The notes beneath the pieces are model-generated. The model made no database searches. It saw only the letters and a list, made by a program, of their open reading frames with translations, and was not told the DNA's origin. The position numbers and the translations under genes are program-made. Below, in pieces: positions 27,687 to 36,929 of a stretch of 64,000 nt of DNA. This stretch comes from Aedoeadaptatus nemausensis (lineage in GTDB: Bacteria; Bacillota; Clostridia; Tissierellales; Peptoniphilaceae). The first letter of the stretch is position 1; each line of letters begins with the position of its first letter. Where the stretch lies: the NCBI RefSeq assembly GCF_903819165.1, contig NZ_CAIJCS010000008.1, forward strand, positions 35,152 through 99,151, given 5' to 3'.

Positions 27687-29971
27687 ATTGTCTTTCTTTC
27701 TTTTAAATAGTTCGCAAGCATCCATGCTGACGCAAATAAGAATATCATGTTCCAAATAAAAAAGATAGCGTCGCCGCGGCTCTTAGCCTGTTCGTCATAA
27801 ACGGATACTTTTATTTTTCCGTCGCGAAACGCCAGGCGAATGGCGCCGTCTTTCGTCTGCAGGTAGGGGATCTTATTTTTCTTTAAGCGATCCAATACTT
27901 CTTTGTGGGGATGACCGTAACGATTTCTCGCGCCGGCGGAAATAAGTGCCAACTTGGGACGGACGGCTTCCAGTATTTCGTCGGAGCTCGAAGTCTTGGA
28001 GCCGTGGTGTGCCAATTTTAAAACCGTCGATTTCGGCTCTAATCCCACGAGGATTTTTTCTTCCGCTGCCGGAAGATCCCCCAAATACAATGCGTGAGCA
28101 CCTTTGGAAGAAAGCTCCATAACCATGGAAAGGGCATTGCCCTCTTTCCCGAGAGGCGGATATATCTTTATGTCCCCTCCTCTTAGGGGAAAAGTTCCCT
28201 CGACGGAACGCACACTTCCCACTTCCTCCTCGATTTTATCCCGCATCGCTTTATCTTCTTCTCCCGAAGCCTCGGGTCCGTAAATACTTCCTATAGGGAT
28301 CTCTTTTGAAATGGTGAAAATACCGCCCACATGGTCCACGTCATAATGGGAGAGAAAGACCGCATCCAGAGCGCGGATATTTCGCTCCCTCAAATAAGGC
28401 ACGATATAAAACGCCGTTGGGTCTTTTCCGAAGCCGCTTCCTCCCGTATCGATCAGGGCCTTTAAGTCGCGAAACTCTACGAGGGCACAGTCCCCTTGCC
28501 CCACATAGAGCTGGGTAATGTGAAGATCGTCGGCGGGAGCTTTAAAACATAATAAAGCCGCAAAAGTACTTAATAGGGTGTAAGCCATTAAAAAGTAGCC
28601 GCTCTTCTTGGACAAGCATCTGTATGGAAAGTAAAAACCTATGATGAGCACGGCAATATAGAGGAAGCCATCGTAAACATTAAAGCTCGGCAAGGGTACG
28701 CTTGCGTTTATACCTGCAAAAAACTCGGTGACAGTATTGAAAAGAGTCAGTACCATTTCGAGCAAAAGGGAAATTCCTCCGGCAACGGCAGGAAAAAACA
28801 GGTGACATAAACTCACGGCGACGCCGCCGTAAAGTAAGAGGGATGCCAAGGGCAGGACGAGCACATTGGCAAAAATACTCATAAGTGAAAATTTTCCGTA
28901 AATACGGCTTAAAAGAGGCACGATGGCGAGCGTAATCGTCGCCGAAAGCAGAATTCCCTCCGCCCGCCTCCCCTTGCTCTGTGCCATGTACCGTACTTTC
29001 GGATAGAAAAATAGAATGGCGAAGACGGAGAGGAAGCTGAATAAAAATCCGTAGTGATAGATGTAGAAGGGATTAGCGAGAAGAAAGATAAAGCCGCTGA
29101 AGGAAAATGCATATTTCGGATCCACAGGTAAACCCAAAGTCTTTCCCCAGTCGGTGAAAAGGAGAGTGAAAAACACCCGCATGCCTCCTACGGGAAAGCC
29201 CGTTAAAAATAAGTAGAAAAACATGGATAAGTGGACGGCGATCTTTGACCATGTAATGGGGAGGGTTAATAATTTCGTCAGCTTTTTGAGCAATATAACG
29301 ATAAGACCGATATGTAGCCCCGAAATCGATAAGATGTGAATTAAATTCAGCGCATTTAAATCTTCGAAAGAATCCCGATCGGAATCGGTTCCGTAAATCA
29401 TAGCGGATAAGAGACCCGCTTCCCGATCCGGAAAATAACGGTTCATAGTCTTTCTTCCGTAATTTTGGAAGCTTTCCCTTAATTTGTAACCCCGACTTAA
29501 AAGAGAAGTACTTTCCCTCACCTCTTCCTGCAAGGGCCCCACGGATTTATAAATTCTATGGGAGAGTTCGTAATGAAACCCGTCAAATACGCCCGGGTTT
29601 CGAGGCCGCTCCGGCTCGATCACATTCCCCTTTATTCCTACGCGGGAACCTACCGCCGGCTTTTTACTCGAAAGGACGCGCACGGTTTTAAAATAAGGCA
29701 CGGAAAGATCGTAACTATTTTCCCCCGTTTCTTTTACGATGCCGATAAATTCCACCTCTCCTCCCCTATCTTTTAATTGATAATGGTAGGTGCAGGTAAC
29801 AAAGGTGAAGAGAGCCAGAAGGACGACGCCACTTCTTCGTATACCGGTCTTCCATAGGACGAGAAGAAAAATGACCGCACAAAAAGCGACCCCGTACACT
29901 AAGGGGATTCGTCCGGCGAAAAATGCGCCGCTCGCCACTGCGAGGCTCAAACATAACCACAGTTGTTTCAT
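27605..29971 (-). CDS. comEC: DNA internalization competence protein ComEC/Rec2
   Basis: Membrane channel for uptake of single-stranded DNA. 788 residues: N-terminal hydrophobic helices and soluble OB-like part (about 1-190), the Competence domain with many membrane helices (about 190-490; NLIHILSISGLHIGLI near 210), and a metallo-beta-lactamase domain (DVGQ-equivalent YVGQGDCALVE near 490, LSHYDVDHVGG near 545, KLAHHGSKTSS near 655). An extra hydrophobic segment (FFIWNMIFLFASAWMLANYL) follows the lactamase domain, which is unusual. No comEA was seen upstream; a short intergenic region and a divergent gene are there instead. Confidence 0.93.
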   Translation of the reverse strand: MKQLWLCLSLAVASGAFFAGRIPLVYGVAFCAVIFLLVLWKTGIRRSGVVLLALFTFVTCTYHYQLKDRGGEVEFIGIVKETGENSYDLSVPYFKTVRVLSSKKPAVGSRVGIKGNVIEPERPRNPGVFDGFHYELSHRIYKSVGPLQEEVRESTSLLSRGYKLRESFQNYGRKTMNRYFPDREAGLLSAMIYGTDSDRDSFEDLNALNLIHILSISGLHIGLIVILLKKLTKLLTLPITWSKIAVHLSMFFYLFLTGFPVGGMRVFFTLLFTDWGKTLGLPVDPKYAFSFSGFIFLLANPFYIYHYGFLFSFLSVFAILFFYPKVRYMAQSKGRRAEGILLSATITLAIVPLLSRIYGKFSLMSIFANVLVLPLASLLLYGGVAVSLCHLFFPAVAGGISLLLEMVLTLFNTVTEFFAGINASVPLPSFNVYDGFLYIAVLIIGFYFPYRCLSKKSGYFLMAYTLLSTFAALLCFKAPADDLHITQLYVGQGDCALVEFRDLKALIDTGGSGFGKDPTAFYIVPYLRERNIRALDAVFLSHYDVDHVGGIFTISKEIPIGSIYGPEASGEEDKAMRDKIEEEVGSVRSVEGTFPLRGGDIKIYPPLGKEGNALSMVMELSSKGAHALYLGDLPAAEEKILVGLEPKSTVLKLAHHGSKTSSSDEILEAVRPKLALISAGARNRYGHPHKEVLDRLKKNKIPYLQTKDGAIRLAFRDGKIKVSVYDEQAKSRGDAIFFIWNMIFLFASAWMLANYLKERKTIWNQWISAAPIYSTGRKNTAWSRSGVK

Positions 29972-30036
29972 GGACACCTACTCTCGTAATTTCTTCAGAT
30001 ATGATAAAATAACATAAACAGTCAAAGGAGGCGTTT

Positions 30037-31170
30037 ATGGCTCTATATTTATCGGAACCTTATCGCAAGACGATGAACATCACGGTTCCCGACACCGTAA
30101 AAAGCAAAGGCTACCATTATTTTTTACTGGAAGACAGTATTGTGGCACCGCCCATCGAAAAATATTCTGCGGGAGATGCCCTTTTTATCGATAAACAAGC
30201 TGTCGAATACAGCGTAACCGACGACGGCCACATTCAGTGCAAGGCGGAAACCGCCGACAGCGGGCAGGAAAAGGAACTTTCCATCGATTGGCCCCGCCGT
30301 TTGCAACATATGCAGGACAATATCGCCCGCATTTTACTTATTGCCGCCGTAGACAAATTGCTCAATCGCCCGATTCTCGATGCGGAGACGGCGGAAGAGT
30401 GTTTCGTCCTTATGGATACGGACGACATCGGCTTTATGACGCTGGAAAAAATAGAGAACTTTGTAAATCATCTTATCGAATCTAATTTGCCGATTCAAGA
30501 CCATTCGGGATCGGTTGAAATTCCCACTGTAGGCGAAAGTAAAAGCTACGGTCCCGTACTGAAACAGACCGGAGAATTGGCACTTTTTGCCGTGAAGTCC
30601 GTAGAAAAAACAGAAGAAGGACTCAAGCTAAACTTCGTCACGGGAAAAGCGGCCCTGGACGATTACCGCAGCCACCGCTACCTTACGAAGAATCTTTCCA
30701 TGTACTTAAATGTCCACACGCCGAAAGAAATTTGGCAAGGCGTTAAGAAACTTCAGGGAAAAATCGACGATCAGAAGAAGACCATCGAGTCTCTGGAATC
30801 TCAATTGGGTCTGGAGCAGGTTCAGGAATTTATGGCGAGACGCCGTTCTATCGACGGAGTGGGTTATATTTACCTGACCCTGGAAAATATTAATTTTAAA
30901 AACTTTAAACAACTTACATCCGCCATTCAGAAAAAGCCGAAGACCGTTCAGATTTACGGCATCCCCAACGGCAGCGACGCTCAAATCCACGTTATTCGAA
31001 GCGCCGATTTAAATGTGGATCTGAAGAAAATCATGGATGAGATCACCGACAGCCAATTAGACGGCACGGGAAATCTTTACCGCGTACAGGCCAATGTTTC
31101 CCACGACCGAATGGCTCACGTGATGGAAGCTTTCCTCTATCGCATTCAAAAAGAAGTGGCCGAAAACTAA
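30037..31170 (+). CDS. AlaX/AlaRS-editing-type protein with DHHA1 domain, metal site degenerate
   Basis: The 377-residue protein follows the layout of long alanyl-tRNA editing proteins: N-terminal beta part, the IDWPRRLQHMQ segment that corresponds to the W-x-RR-x-x-HMxxHTAxH region of AlaX, the DTDDIGFMTLEKIE segment with NLPI, a VxF-GxxAxxDY-type end (VTGKAALDDYR), a coiled coil (about 235-270), and a C-terminal DHHA1-like domain (IPNGSDAQIHVIRSADLNVDL). The catalytic metal ligands are missing: the HxxxH motif reads H91-MQD-N95, and the CGGTH motif reads Y171-GPV-L175. The GGGQP loop is also gone. It may be an inactive tRNA-binding relative. AAAGGAGG precedes the ATG. Confidence 0.75.
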   Translation: MALYLSEPYRKTMNITVPDTVKSKGYHYFLLEDSIVAPPIEKYSAGDALFIDKQAVEYSVTDDGHIQCKAETADSGQEKELSIDWPRRLQHMQDNIARILLIAAVDKLLNRPILDAETAEECFVLMDTDDIGFMTLEKIENFVNHLIESNLPIQDHSGSVEIPTVGESKSYGPVLKQTGELALFAVKSVEKTEEGLKLNFVTGKAALDDYRSHRYLTKNLSMYLNVHTPKEIWQGVKKLQGKIDDQKKTIESLESQLGLEQVQEFMARRRSIDGVGYIYLTLENINFKNFKQLTSAIQKKPKTVQIYGIPNGSDAQIHVIRSADLNVDLKKIMDEITDSQLDGTGNLYRVQANVSHDRMAHVMEAFLYRIQKEVAEN

Positions 31171-31174
31171 AAGA

Positions 31175-31211
31175 AGCCCTCCGCCGGTTTTCCGACGGAA
31201 GGCTTTTTTTG
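31175..31211. terminator. bidirectional terminator
   Basis: AGCCCTCCGCCGG-TTTT-CCGACGGAAGGCT (two G-U pairs) with seven Ts to the right; it lies between the AlaX-like gene (plus) and the YhgE/Pip gene (minus). Confidence 0.85.
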
Positions 31212-31937
31212 TTACATTAATTTCGTATCTTCCAATTTTTCTTCGAAAACTTCGTTTAAATGCATTAAGGGCTTTCGAAGGACGAGTCCCAGCAAAAGAG
31301 ACGCCGCAACATATACTTGCAGGATCATAAGCTCTTTAAAATAGATATTGCCGTAAAATCCGGCGATAGTTTCCTTCATGGCGTTCATACTGTGAACGAA
31401 GGGCAAATAGACGTATAGATTTCTGAAGAAAGAGGGGGCCACGTCGATGGGAAAAGTCCCTCCGGATCCCGCTACCTGAATGACCATGAGCACGACGCAA
31501 ATCGCCTTGCCGATGTCGCCGAAGGAAATGGTCAAGGTGTAGATCAGGATCGTAAAGACCATACCGGCGACCCACGAAGCCAATAGGAAATATCCCGGAT
31601 GGAGACATTGCACGCCGAGAAAATATAAATTTCCGAGGGTGATAAAGGTGCTTTGAATCAGGGAAATGGCGATAAACAATGCGAGCCTTCCGAAATAGGT
31701 TTCGTGGGGCTTAAACGCACCATATTTTTCCGTATAAGATTTCGGCGTCGATACATTTATAAGCGCCACCTGAATGACCGCCCCGACCCAGAGAGAAAGA
31801 GTGGTATAAAAAGCCGCCATAGCGGAACCGTAATTTTCCACCGGATAGAGCCGATGGGTGTTGGTGCCTACGGGCCCGGAGAGGAAGCGGCTCAAATCTT
31901 CCGTATCCTGTTTTAGGAAGAGATTTAATTTTTCCAC
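31212..31937 (-). pseudogene. YhgE/Pip family protein, C-terminal part (frameshifted)
   Basis: This 241-codon frame encodes the C-terminal membrane half of a YhgE/Pip protein: NYGSAMAAFYTTLSLWVGA, five to six membrane segments, and GSGGTFPIDVAPSFFRNLYV. The neighbouring paralogue has the same sequence order in one uninterrupted chain. The frame has no good start: the GTG at 31935-31937 has no spaced ribosome binding site. It overlaps the end of the upstream frame, and adding one A to the AAAAA run (31929-31933) joins the two smoothly. It is therefore the rest of the same gene, either broken or misread by one base. Confidence 0.8.
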
Positions 31938-33382
31938 ACCCTCTGAGCCACCGTGCGATCGTAGAGATCGTCCACTCGTGCCTTGGCGCCGTTTAAAAGG
32001 GCGACGGACTCGTCCATAGCGGCGGAAAGCTTTCCGAGATCTTTTTGTATGTCGGCGGAAAGGGCGCGCACTGAATCCACGGAACCGTCTGCATCACTCC
32101 AAAGATCGTCCATGGAGCCGCGAACGGAATCGAAATCTCTTTCCACCACATCGAAACGGTCGAGGATGTTCTCGGAAAAATCGCGACGAAGTGATTTTAA
32201 ATTGGCCACATTCTTGTCTCGATACTCTATAAATTCACTGCGGGCTTTCCGAACTTTTTCGTCGGATTTTTCGCCTTTTGCGACGACGCGCTTCAGAGAA
32301 CTTACCATCATTTCTTCATATTCTACGCTTCGAAGGATCTTGTCCTCCGCCCTCTCGAGCCCCCTGAGGGGAATGGGAAGCTTGCAGTTTAAGCGGTTGA
32401 TTTTTTCTCCGATCTCTTTTTTATCCTCTATATCCTTTTCCAGAGTGGCCACCATGGCCTCGCCGTTTGCGCGCGTCGCCTCCCTGCTCTTTTCTCCTTC
32501 ATTAAAGAGCTCCTCCACATTTCCGCTCAAGGCGTTCATATAGTTCAGATTCTTATCCAGAGCTTTTTCCGCGCTGCGGTTTAAAGACTCCAAAGACTTG
32601 CCCATGGTCTGAAGATCTTTTTTATTCGCCTCCATATTGCTCATGCCGTCTTTTACCGTCCGCGCCGAAAGATCCATAAAACCTTCGCCGGTTTCCAGTA
32701 CATCTCCCGAGGAGCGAGCCAAACTTTGGAAGGAACGGAGCGTCGATTCCTGTACGGCCAAGGCATCGGAACTTTTCTTCAGCTGCTCCTGAAGGGCTTG
32801 CCACATTTCCCCGTCACCTACACTCTTCGTCTCGTCGGACAGAGCCATAAGGCTTTCGAAGGATGTGGCGTATAAAGTTTCGGTAAAGGTATTCCGCACC
32901 GTTTCCGTTACGGCGCCGGCGCCCTTCCCCGTTACCTTCGGGGCGATGGCGTTTTTCTTTTCATTGACATAATAGTGAAGTGAGGGCGCTTCCGCTTCGG
33001 ATGTGGTGAATGAAAACATCTTCTCGCTGAAATCCGGCGGAATAACGATGGCGGCGTAATACTTTCCGCTCCTTACCCCCTCTATGGCATCGTCCCGCTC
33101 CGTAAAGATCCAGTCCATTTGCTCGTTGACGCCGAGGTTTAATTTAATCTTATCGCCGATAGTGATATGGGTTTTAATTAAAGAAGGGGTGTAGCCCTCG
33201 TCATCATTTACCACAGCGATGCGTATCCCCTTGGTCTCCTCGTAAGGATCCCATGAGGCGGCAATATTGAACCAGGCGTAAAGGCAGGGAATTAAACTGA
33301 TTCCCAGAATAACAACCAAGACGATGCTGTTGGATTTGATCCTGGAAAAATCTTCTTTAATGTGATTCCAAATCATTTTCAT
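31925..33382 (-). pseudogene. YhgE/Pip family protein, N-terminal part (frameshifted)
   Basis: 485 codons: one N-terminal membrane helix (SIVLVVILGISLIPCLYAWF), the conserved ectodomain start (YVNEKKNAIAPKVTGKGAGA near 150) and a long helical coiled-coil region (about 190-480). YhgE/Pip proteins are ABC-2-like membrane proteins used for phage docking or as parts of type VII-like secretion; the function here is unknown. The start ATG has AAGGA six bases upstream and lies within the end of the paralogue. The frame stops at 31925 just where the paralogue enters its membrane half (WKN stop versus LYKKIKEI), because of a one-base deficit in an A run. Confidence 0.82.
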
Positions 33383-35900
33383 GATCGTTCCTTCTAATGT
33401 GTTTCAGCAGTTCCTCTTCGGAAAGGCCCATGAGTTTTTTCTCATTTTCGTAGCGGTCGTATCGGAGCTCGAGCCAAATAAGATAAGTGGCGAAGGCAAT
33501 AATGGATACTACCCACGTGACCAAATAGCGAATTTTCGTCTCCATATTAAATAACAAAACCAAACAGATGGAGGGTATAACAAAAAGCGCCATGAAAGCG
33601 TAAAATTTTCGTTTTTTATACGTTTCGAAAAAATGATCCTGTTTGAAACGAATCTTCGAAAGCGTCGCCTCATCCCCTCGAAGAAGTGTCACCATCAGAT
33701 TTCCGTCAGCCGTTTCTTCGTCGTGAGGAAAGTCGGCGTGAATCAGTTCACTTTCTGCCAATCGCCCGTCGAAAGTACGGCTCAAGTTGCTCAATACCTT
33801 CGGTCCGCATAGGCCCAGCAAAAAGGACAAGGGGATGTAACTGATTAAAATCAACCAATCCTTCACAAAATGAGGCCAATAGATTCCCATCATAGTTTCC
33901 CGCAAACCGTCGATTCCGTAGTGGAACGGCAAGAAAGGATAAATGGATTGGAAAAAGGGCGCCATCATTTCGATAGGATAGGTCCCCGATGCGCCGGGAA
34001 TTTGCAAAATCAAGACGATAACCGCTATGGCCTTGCCGATATTTCGAAAGGTCCCCGTCAGAGAAAAAATAATGGATACATAAGCGAGAGAGGAAAGGAG
34101 AGCCGTCGCCACGAAAAGCGCAGGGTTTTCGCACTGCACTTTTAAGATCACGAGATCCCCTACGCTTACGATAAAAGCTTGCACAAGACCCAGCAGAGCG
34201 AAAAGTTTAAAGCGCCCCATATAGCCTTCGGCAAAGGTGAATTCCGGAATCTCCTCGTCTCGGTCCACATCGATTTTTAAAATGGAGATTAAAATCATGC
34301 CACCGACCCAGAGGGCGAGATTGGTGAAAAACGGCGTCATGGCGCTACCGTAATTGTCGCTCTTATAATTGGCGTGTTCCTCCATGTGTACGGGCTCGCC
34401 CATAAAGGCGGAGAACTTTTCGGAATCCATGGCCGGAATTTCCTTTATTTTTTTATAAAGAGGACCCCGGGCCAATTGGGAAAGATCGACGCGGAGAGTT
34501 TCCACAGTGTTTTCCGCCCGATCCAAGCTGGTAAGGCTCGTGTCGATGGTCTTCCGAGAGTCGTCGATTAAAGATTCCATCTCTCCCAATACCTTGTCGA
34601 ACTCGTCGAGGAGCAAGGGCATGGTGGATAGGGTGGACGAAAAGCGGCCGTGTACCTGATTTAATAAATCCATGTTTTGCATCAGCATAGGCGGCACGGC
34701 GGTGCGAAATTCATCCCGAGTCTTTCGGTGATTCTTCGACGATTCGTCTAAGATATCGCTCATTTGATTGTAGCTTCTCTCCAAAGCATTTAATGAATCC
34801 TCCACTGTTTTGTTTTGCGACTCGAGAGTGGAGAGGATTTTCTCGTTGCGATCGTGAATATTTCGCCACTGACCCGAGAGGTTTAAAGGCTTCATCTCCT
34901 CAGGGACGGGATCAATACATTCAAACTCTCTTAAGATCTCGCCGCTCAATGTGTTGACGCGCTGAAATCCGTTGAGGGCCGCATCACTTTCCCGCACTGC
35001 CAGGCTTAAGTCCTTGTCGAGAGATTGGTATTTCTTCCCGGAGTAATTTCCCGCGAGGACATTCATGCGCTCCATATCGTTCATTAAATCGTCGTAGGCG
35101 CGGATGATTTTTTCGCTCTCTCGGCGGGTCTCGTCGAGAAGGGCCTTGGAATCGGCAAGGGTCAGCTGCCCTTTTTTCACGATTCCCTTCATGGAACCCA
35201 CCTGCCGCCGCACATCTTTCGTCAGCCCCTCCATGCGCACCAGTTTATCGTCCATGGTCTTCAAACTTTCGTGATAAGAAAGGAGATTGCTCTCCACATT
35301 CATTAAAGAATCCAGGGCGTCTTTTCGCTTCTCCTCTTCAATCTCCACTAATTCGCCGGAGCTTTTCTTTAGTTCCTGAGCCAAAACCTCCGATGTCATG
35401 GCCACAAAATTACTGTTGATCTGGGTTTCAAGGGCGTCCAGTCCGCTGGATGTAATTTTCGGGGCGATGGCGTTCAGCTTTTCGTTGACATAATAATCCA
35501 GCTCCGGAAAGCGAATCCCTTCCCCTTTCACGATGGAAACGAAAGATTGGGAAAAGTCCTCGGGAATGATAATGGCGGCATAAAAATCTCCCCGCTTTAG
35601 ACCCTCGACAGCTTCATTTTCATCGACGAAAGACCAGCCCATTTGATCGTTCTGTTTTAAGTTTTTTATAATTTCATCGCCTACAAAAATTTCTCGTCCG
35701 TCGAATGTAGTCGGGCGATCTAAATTCGTAACGGCGATCTTAACCCCCTGCAAATTTCCGTATGGATTTTTATTGGCGCCGATATTAAACCAGGCGTACA
35801 AAGACGGCAGAAGGCAAATGCCTAAAATGACGAGAATAGCGGCCATGTTGCGGCGCAATCTGTTAATGTCCCGTTTTAAAATTTGATTGGATTTTCTCAT
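33357..35900 (-). CDS. YhgE/Pip family membrane protein, intact paralogue
   Basis: 847-residue protein: N-terminal membrane helix with SLYAWFNIGANKNPYG, ectodomain with YYVNEKLNAIAPKITSSG near 140, a long helical region (about 190-500), then a six-helix ABC-2-type membrane domain (NYGSAMTPFFTNLALWVGG near 525; GASGTYPIEMMAPFF near 640). After the usual end, a ~120-residue extension has two more hydrophobic segments and a cytoplasmic charged tail. It sits in tandem with the frameshifted copy and overlaps it by 26 bp. A CAATAAT-N15-ATTATTG inverted repeat lies near the promoter. The start at 35898-35900 has AAGGA upstream. Confidence 0.87.
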   Translation of the reverse strand: MRKSNQILKRDINRLRRNMAAILVILGICLLPSLYAWFNIGANKNPYGNLQGVKIAVTNLDRPTTFDGREIFVGDEIIKNLKQNDQMGWSFVDENEAVEGLKRGDFYAAIIIPEDFSQSFVSIVKGEGIRFPELDYYVNEKLNAIAPKITSSGLDALETQINSNFVAMTSEVLAQELKKSSGELVEIEEEKRKDALDSLMNVESNLLSYHESLKTMDDKLVRMEGLTKDVRRQVGSMKGIVKKGQLTLADSKALLDETRRESEKIIRAYDDLMNDMERMNVLAGNYSGKKYQSLDKDLSLAVRESDAALNGFQRVNTLSGEILREFECIDPVPEEMKPLNLSGQWRNIHDRNEKILSTLESQNKTVEDSLNALERSYNQMSDILDESSKNHRKTRDEFRTAVPPMLMQNMDLLNQVHGRFSSTLSTMPLLLDEFDKVLGEMESLIDDSRKTIDTSLTSLDRAENTVETLRVDLSQLARGPLYKKIKEIPAMDSEKFSAFMGEPVHMEEHANYKSDNYGSAMTPFFTNLALWVGGMILISILKIDVDRDEEIPEFTFAEGYMGRFKLFALLGLVQAFIVSVGDLVILKVQCENPALFVATALLSSLAYVSIIFSLTGTFRNIGKAIAVIVLILQIPGASGTYPIEMMAPFFQSIYPFLPFHYGIDGLRETMMGIYWPHFVKDWLILISYIPLSFLLGLCGPKVLSNLSRTFDGRLAESELIHADFPHDEETADGNLMVTLLRGDEATLSKIRFKQDHFFETYKKRKFYAFMALFVIPSICLVLLFNMETKIRYLVTWVVSIIAFATYLIWLELRYDRYENEKKLMGLSEEELLKHIRRNDHENDLESH

Positions 35901-35945
35901 AAACAATCCTTACTAATGCATTCCACGCAATAATTCGTATGTCAT

Positions 35946-35976
35946 CAATAATAAATTTATGTATTTCATTATTGTA
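35946..35976 (-). promoter_or_regulatory. possible promoter/operator of the YhgE/Pip pair
   Basis: Minus-strand TACAAT (35971-35976) is a possible -10, with no convincing -35. An inverted repeat CAATAAT (35946-35952) / ATTATTG (35968-35974) with a 15-bp gap overlaps it and could bind a repressor. No regulator gene is adjacent. Confidence 0.35.
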
Positions 35977-36037
35977 ACACGACTGAAAAATTTTGCCTCC
36001 CACTTTTGAAAATTTTATACATTCGTAACTGAGCAAT

Positions 36038-36065
36038 TAAAAAAGGAACCCTTGCGAGTTCCTTT
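36038..36065 (-). terminator. terminator after thrB
   Basis: Minus strand AAGGAACTC-GCAA-GGGTTCCTT (one G-U pair) followed by a T run. Confidence 0.85.
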
Positions 36066-36068
36066 CCT

Positions 36069-36929
36069 TTATGCTTTGATCACTTCCGCACCTTCATCGG
36101 TGGTGTGTAAAATTCGAATATCCCAGGTAGCGTCCAGTGGCTCGGAAATTTTTTCCCAAGCAGCCTTAATCTCTTCTAAATTATCTCCGTATTCCGTGAC
36201 GAAAAGAAGGGTCGGACCGGCGCCGCTGATCACCATCTTCCCCGAATAAGCTTCCTCGATGGTCTTCATGGTGTCGTATCCGTGAATCAATTCCGAACGA
36301 TAGGGCTCGTGAATGCGATCTTCGAGACCCAGGAAAATAGATTCCACATCGCCGGATTCAAGACCGTGAACGAGAAAAGCCATGCGGCCGATATTGGCCA
36401 CGGCATCGGCATAGCCCAATGCCTTCGGAAGCACGGCGCGAGCCTCGGCGGTGGACAGATCGAAGTCCGGGAAGGCGGCGATAGTGGAAATGGCGCGGCT
36501 TCCCGCCATTTTGCGGTAGAGAACCTTCTCTTCCGTGCCGATGCTGATAACGCAGCCCCCTAAAAGGGCGGGGGCAATATTATCGGGGTGACCTTCGAAA
36601 TCCGAAGCCATTTTTAAAATTTCTTCCTCGGTGAAAGGATCACCTAAAAGAGCGTTGGCGCCGAGCATACCGCCGACAATACAGGTGGCGCTGCTTCCCA
36701 GTCCCCGAGCGATGGGAATGTCCGCCTCGACACTGTAATTAAACTTTTCCATGGATTCTCCGGCGCGATCGAAGACCACTTTCGCCGCTTCATAAATCAT
36801 AGAACCTCGATCTACGTTTTCGCCGTCCATAGAAAAAGTAAAAGTGTTGTATAAATCCAGAGCCATTCCGATAACATCGAAACCCGGACCCATATTGGCC
36901 GTCGTGGCCGGTACGCGTACTTTAATCAT
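36069..36929 (-). CDS. thrB: homoserine kinase
   Basis: GHMP-family kinase that phosphorylates L-homoserine for threonine synthesis. 286 residues; ATP-binding motif PIARGLGSSATCIVGG near 92, start MIKVRVPATTANMGPGFD, and ISGAGPT near 232. The ATG at 36927-36929 has GGAGG six to seven bases upstream, within the end of thrC, which it overlaps by 8 bp. thrC and thrB form a two-gene operon; no homoserine dehydrogenase is in the window. Confidence 0.96.
   Translation of the reverse strand: MIKVRVPATTANMGPGFDVIGMALDLYNTFTFSMDGENVDRGSMIYEAAKVVFDRAGESMEKFNYSVEADIPIARGLGSSATCIVGGMLGANALLGDPFTEEEILKMASDFEGHPDNIAPALLGGCVISIGTEEKVLYRKMAGSRAISTIAAFPDFDLSTAEARAVLPKALGYADAVANIGRMAFLVHGLESGDVESIFLGLEDRIHEPYRSELIHGYDTMKTIEEAYSGKMVISGAGPTLLFVTEYGDNLEEIKAAWEKISEPLDATWDIRILHTTDEGAEVIKA

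Noticed and set aside
31925..31937. Programmed -1 frameshift in the YhgE/Pip gene
   Set aside because: The zero-frame codons are TGG AAA AAT, so the P-site tRNA would have to re-pair on GAA; this is not an X XXY YYZ site, and the run of five As is short for polymerase slippage.
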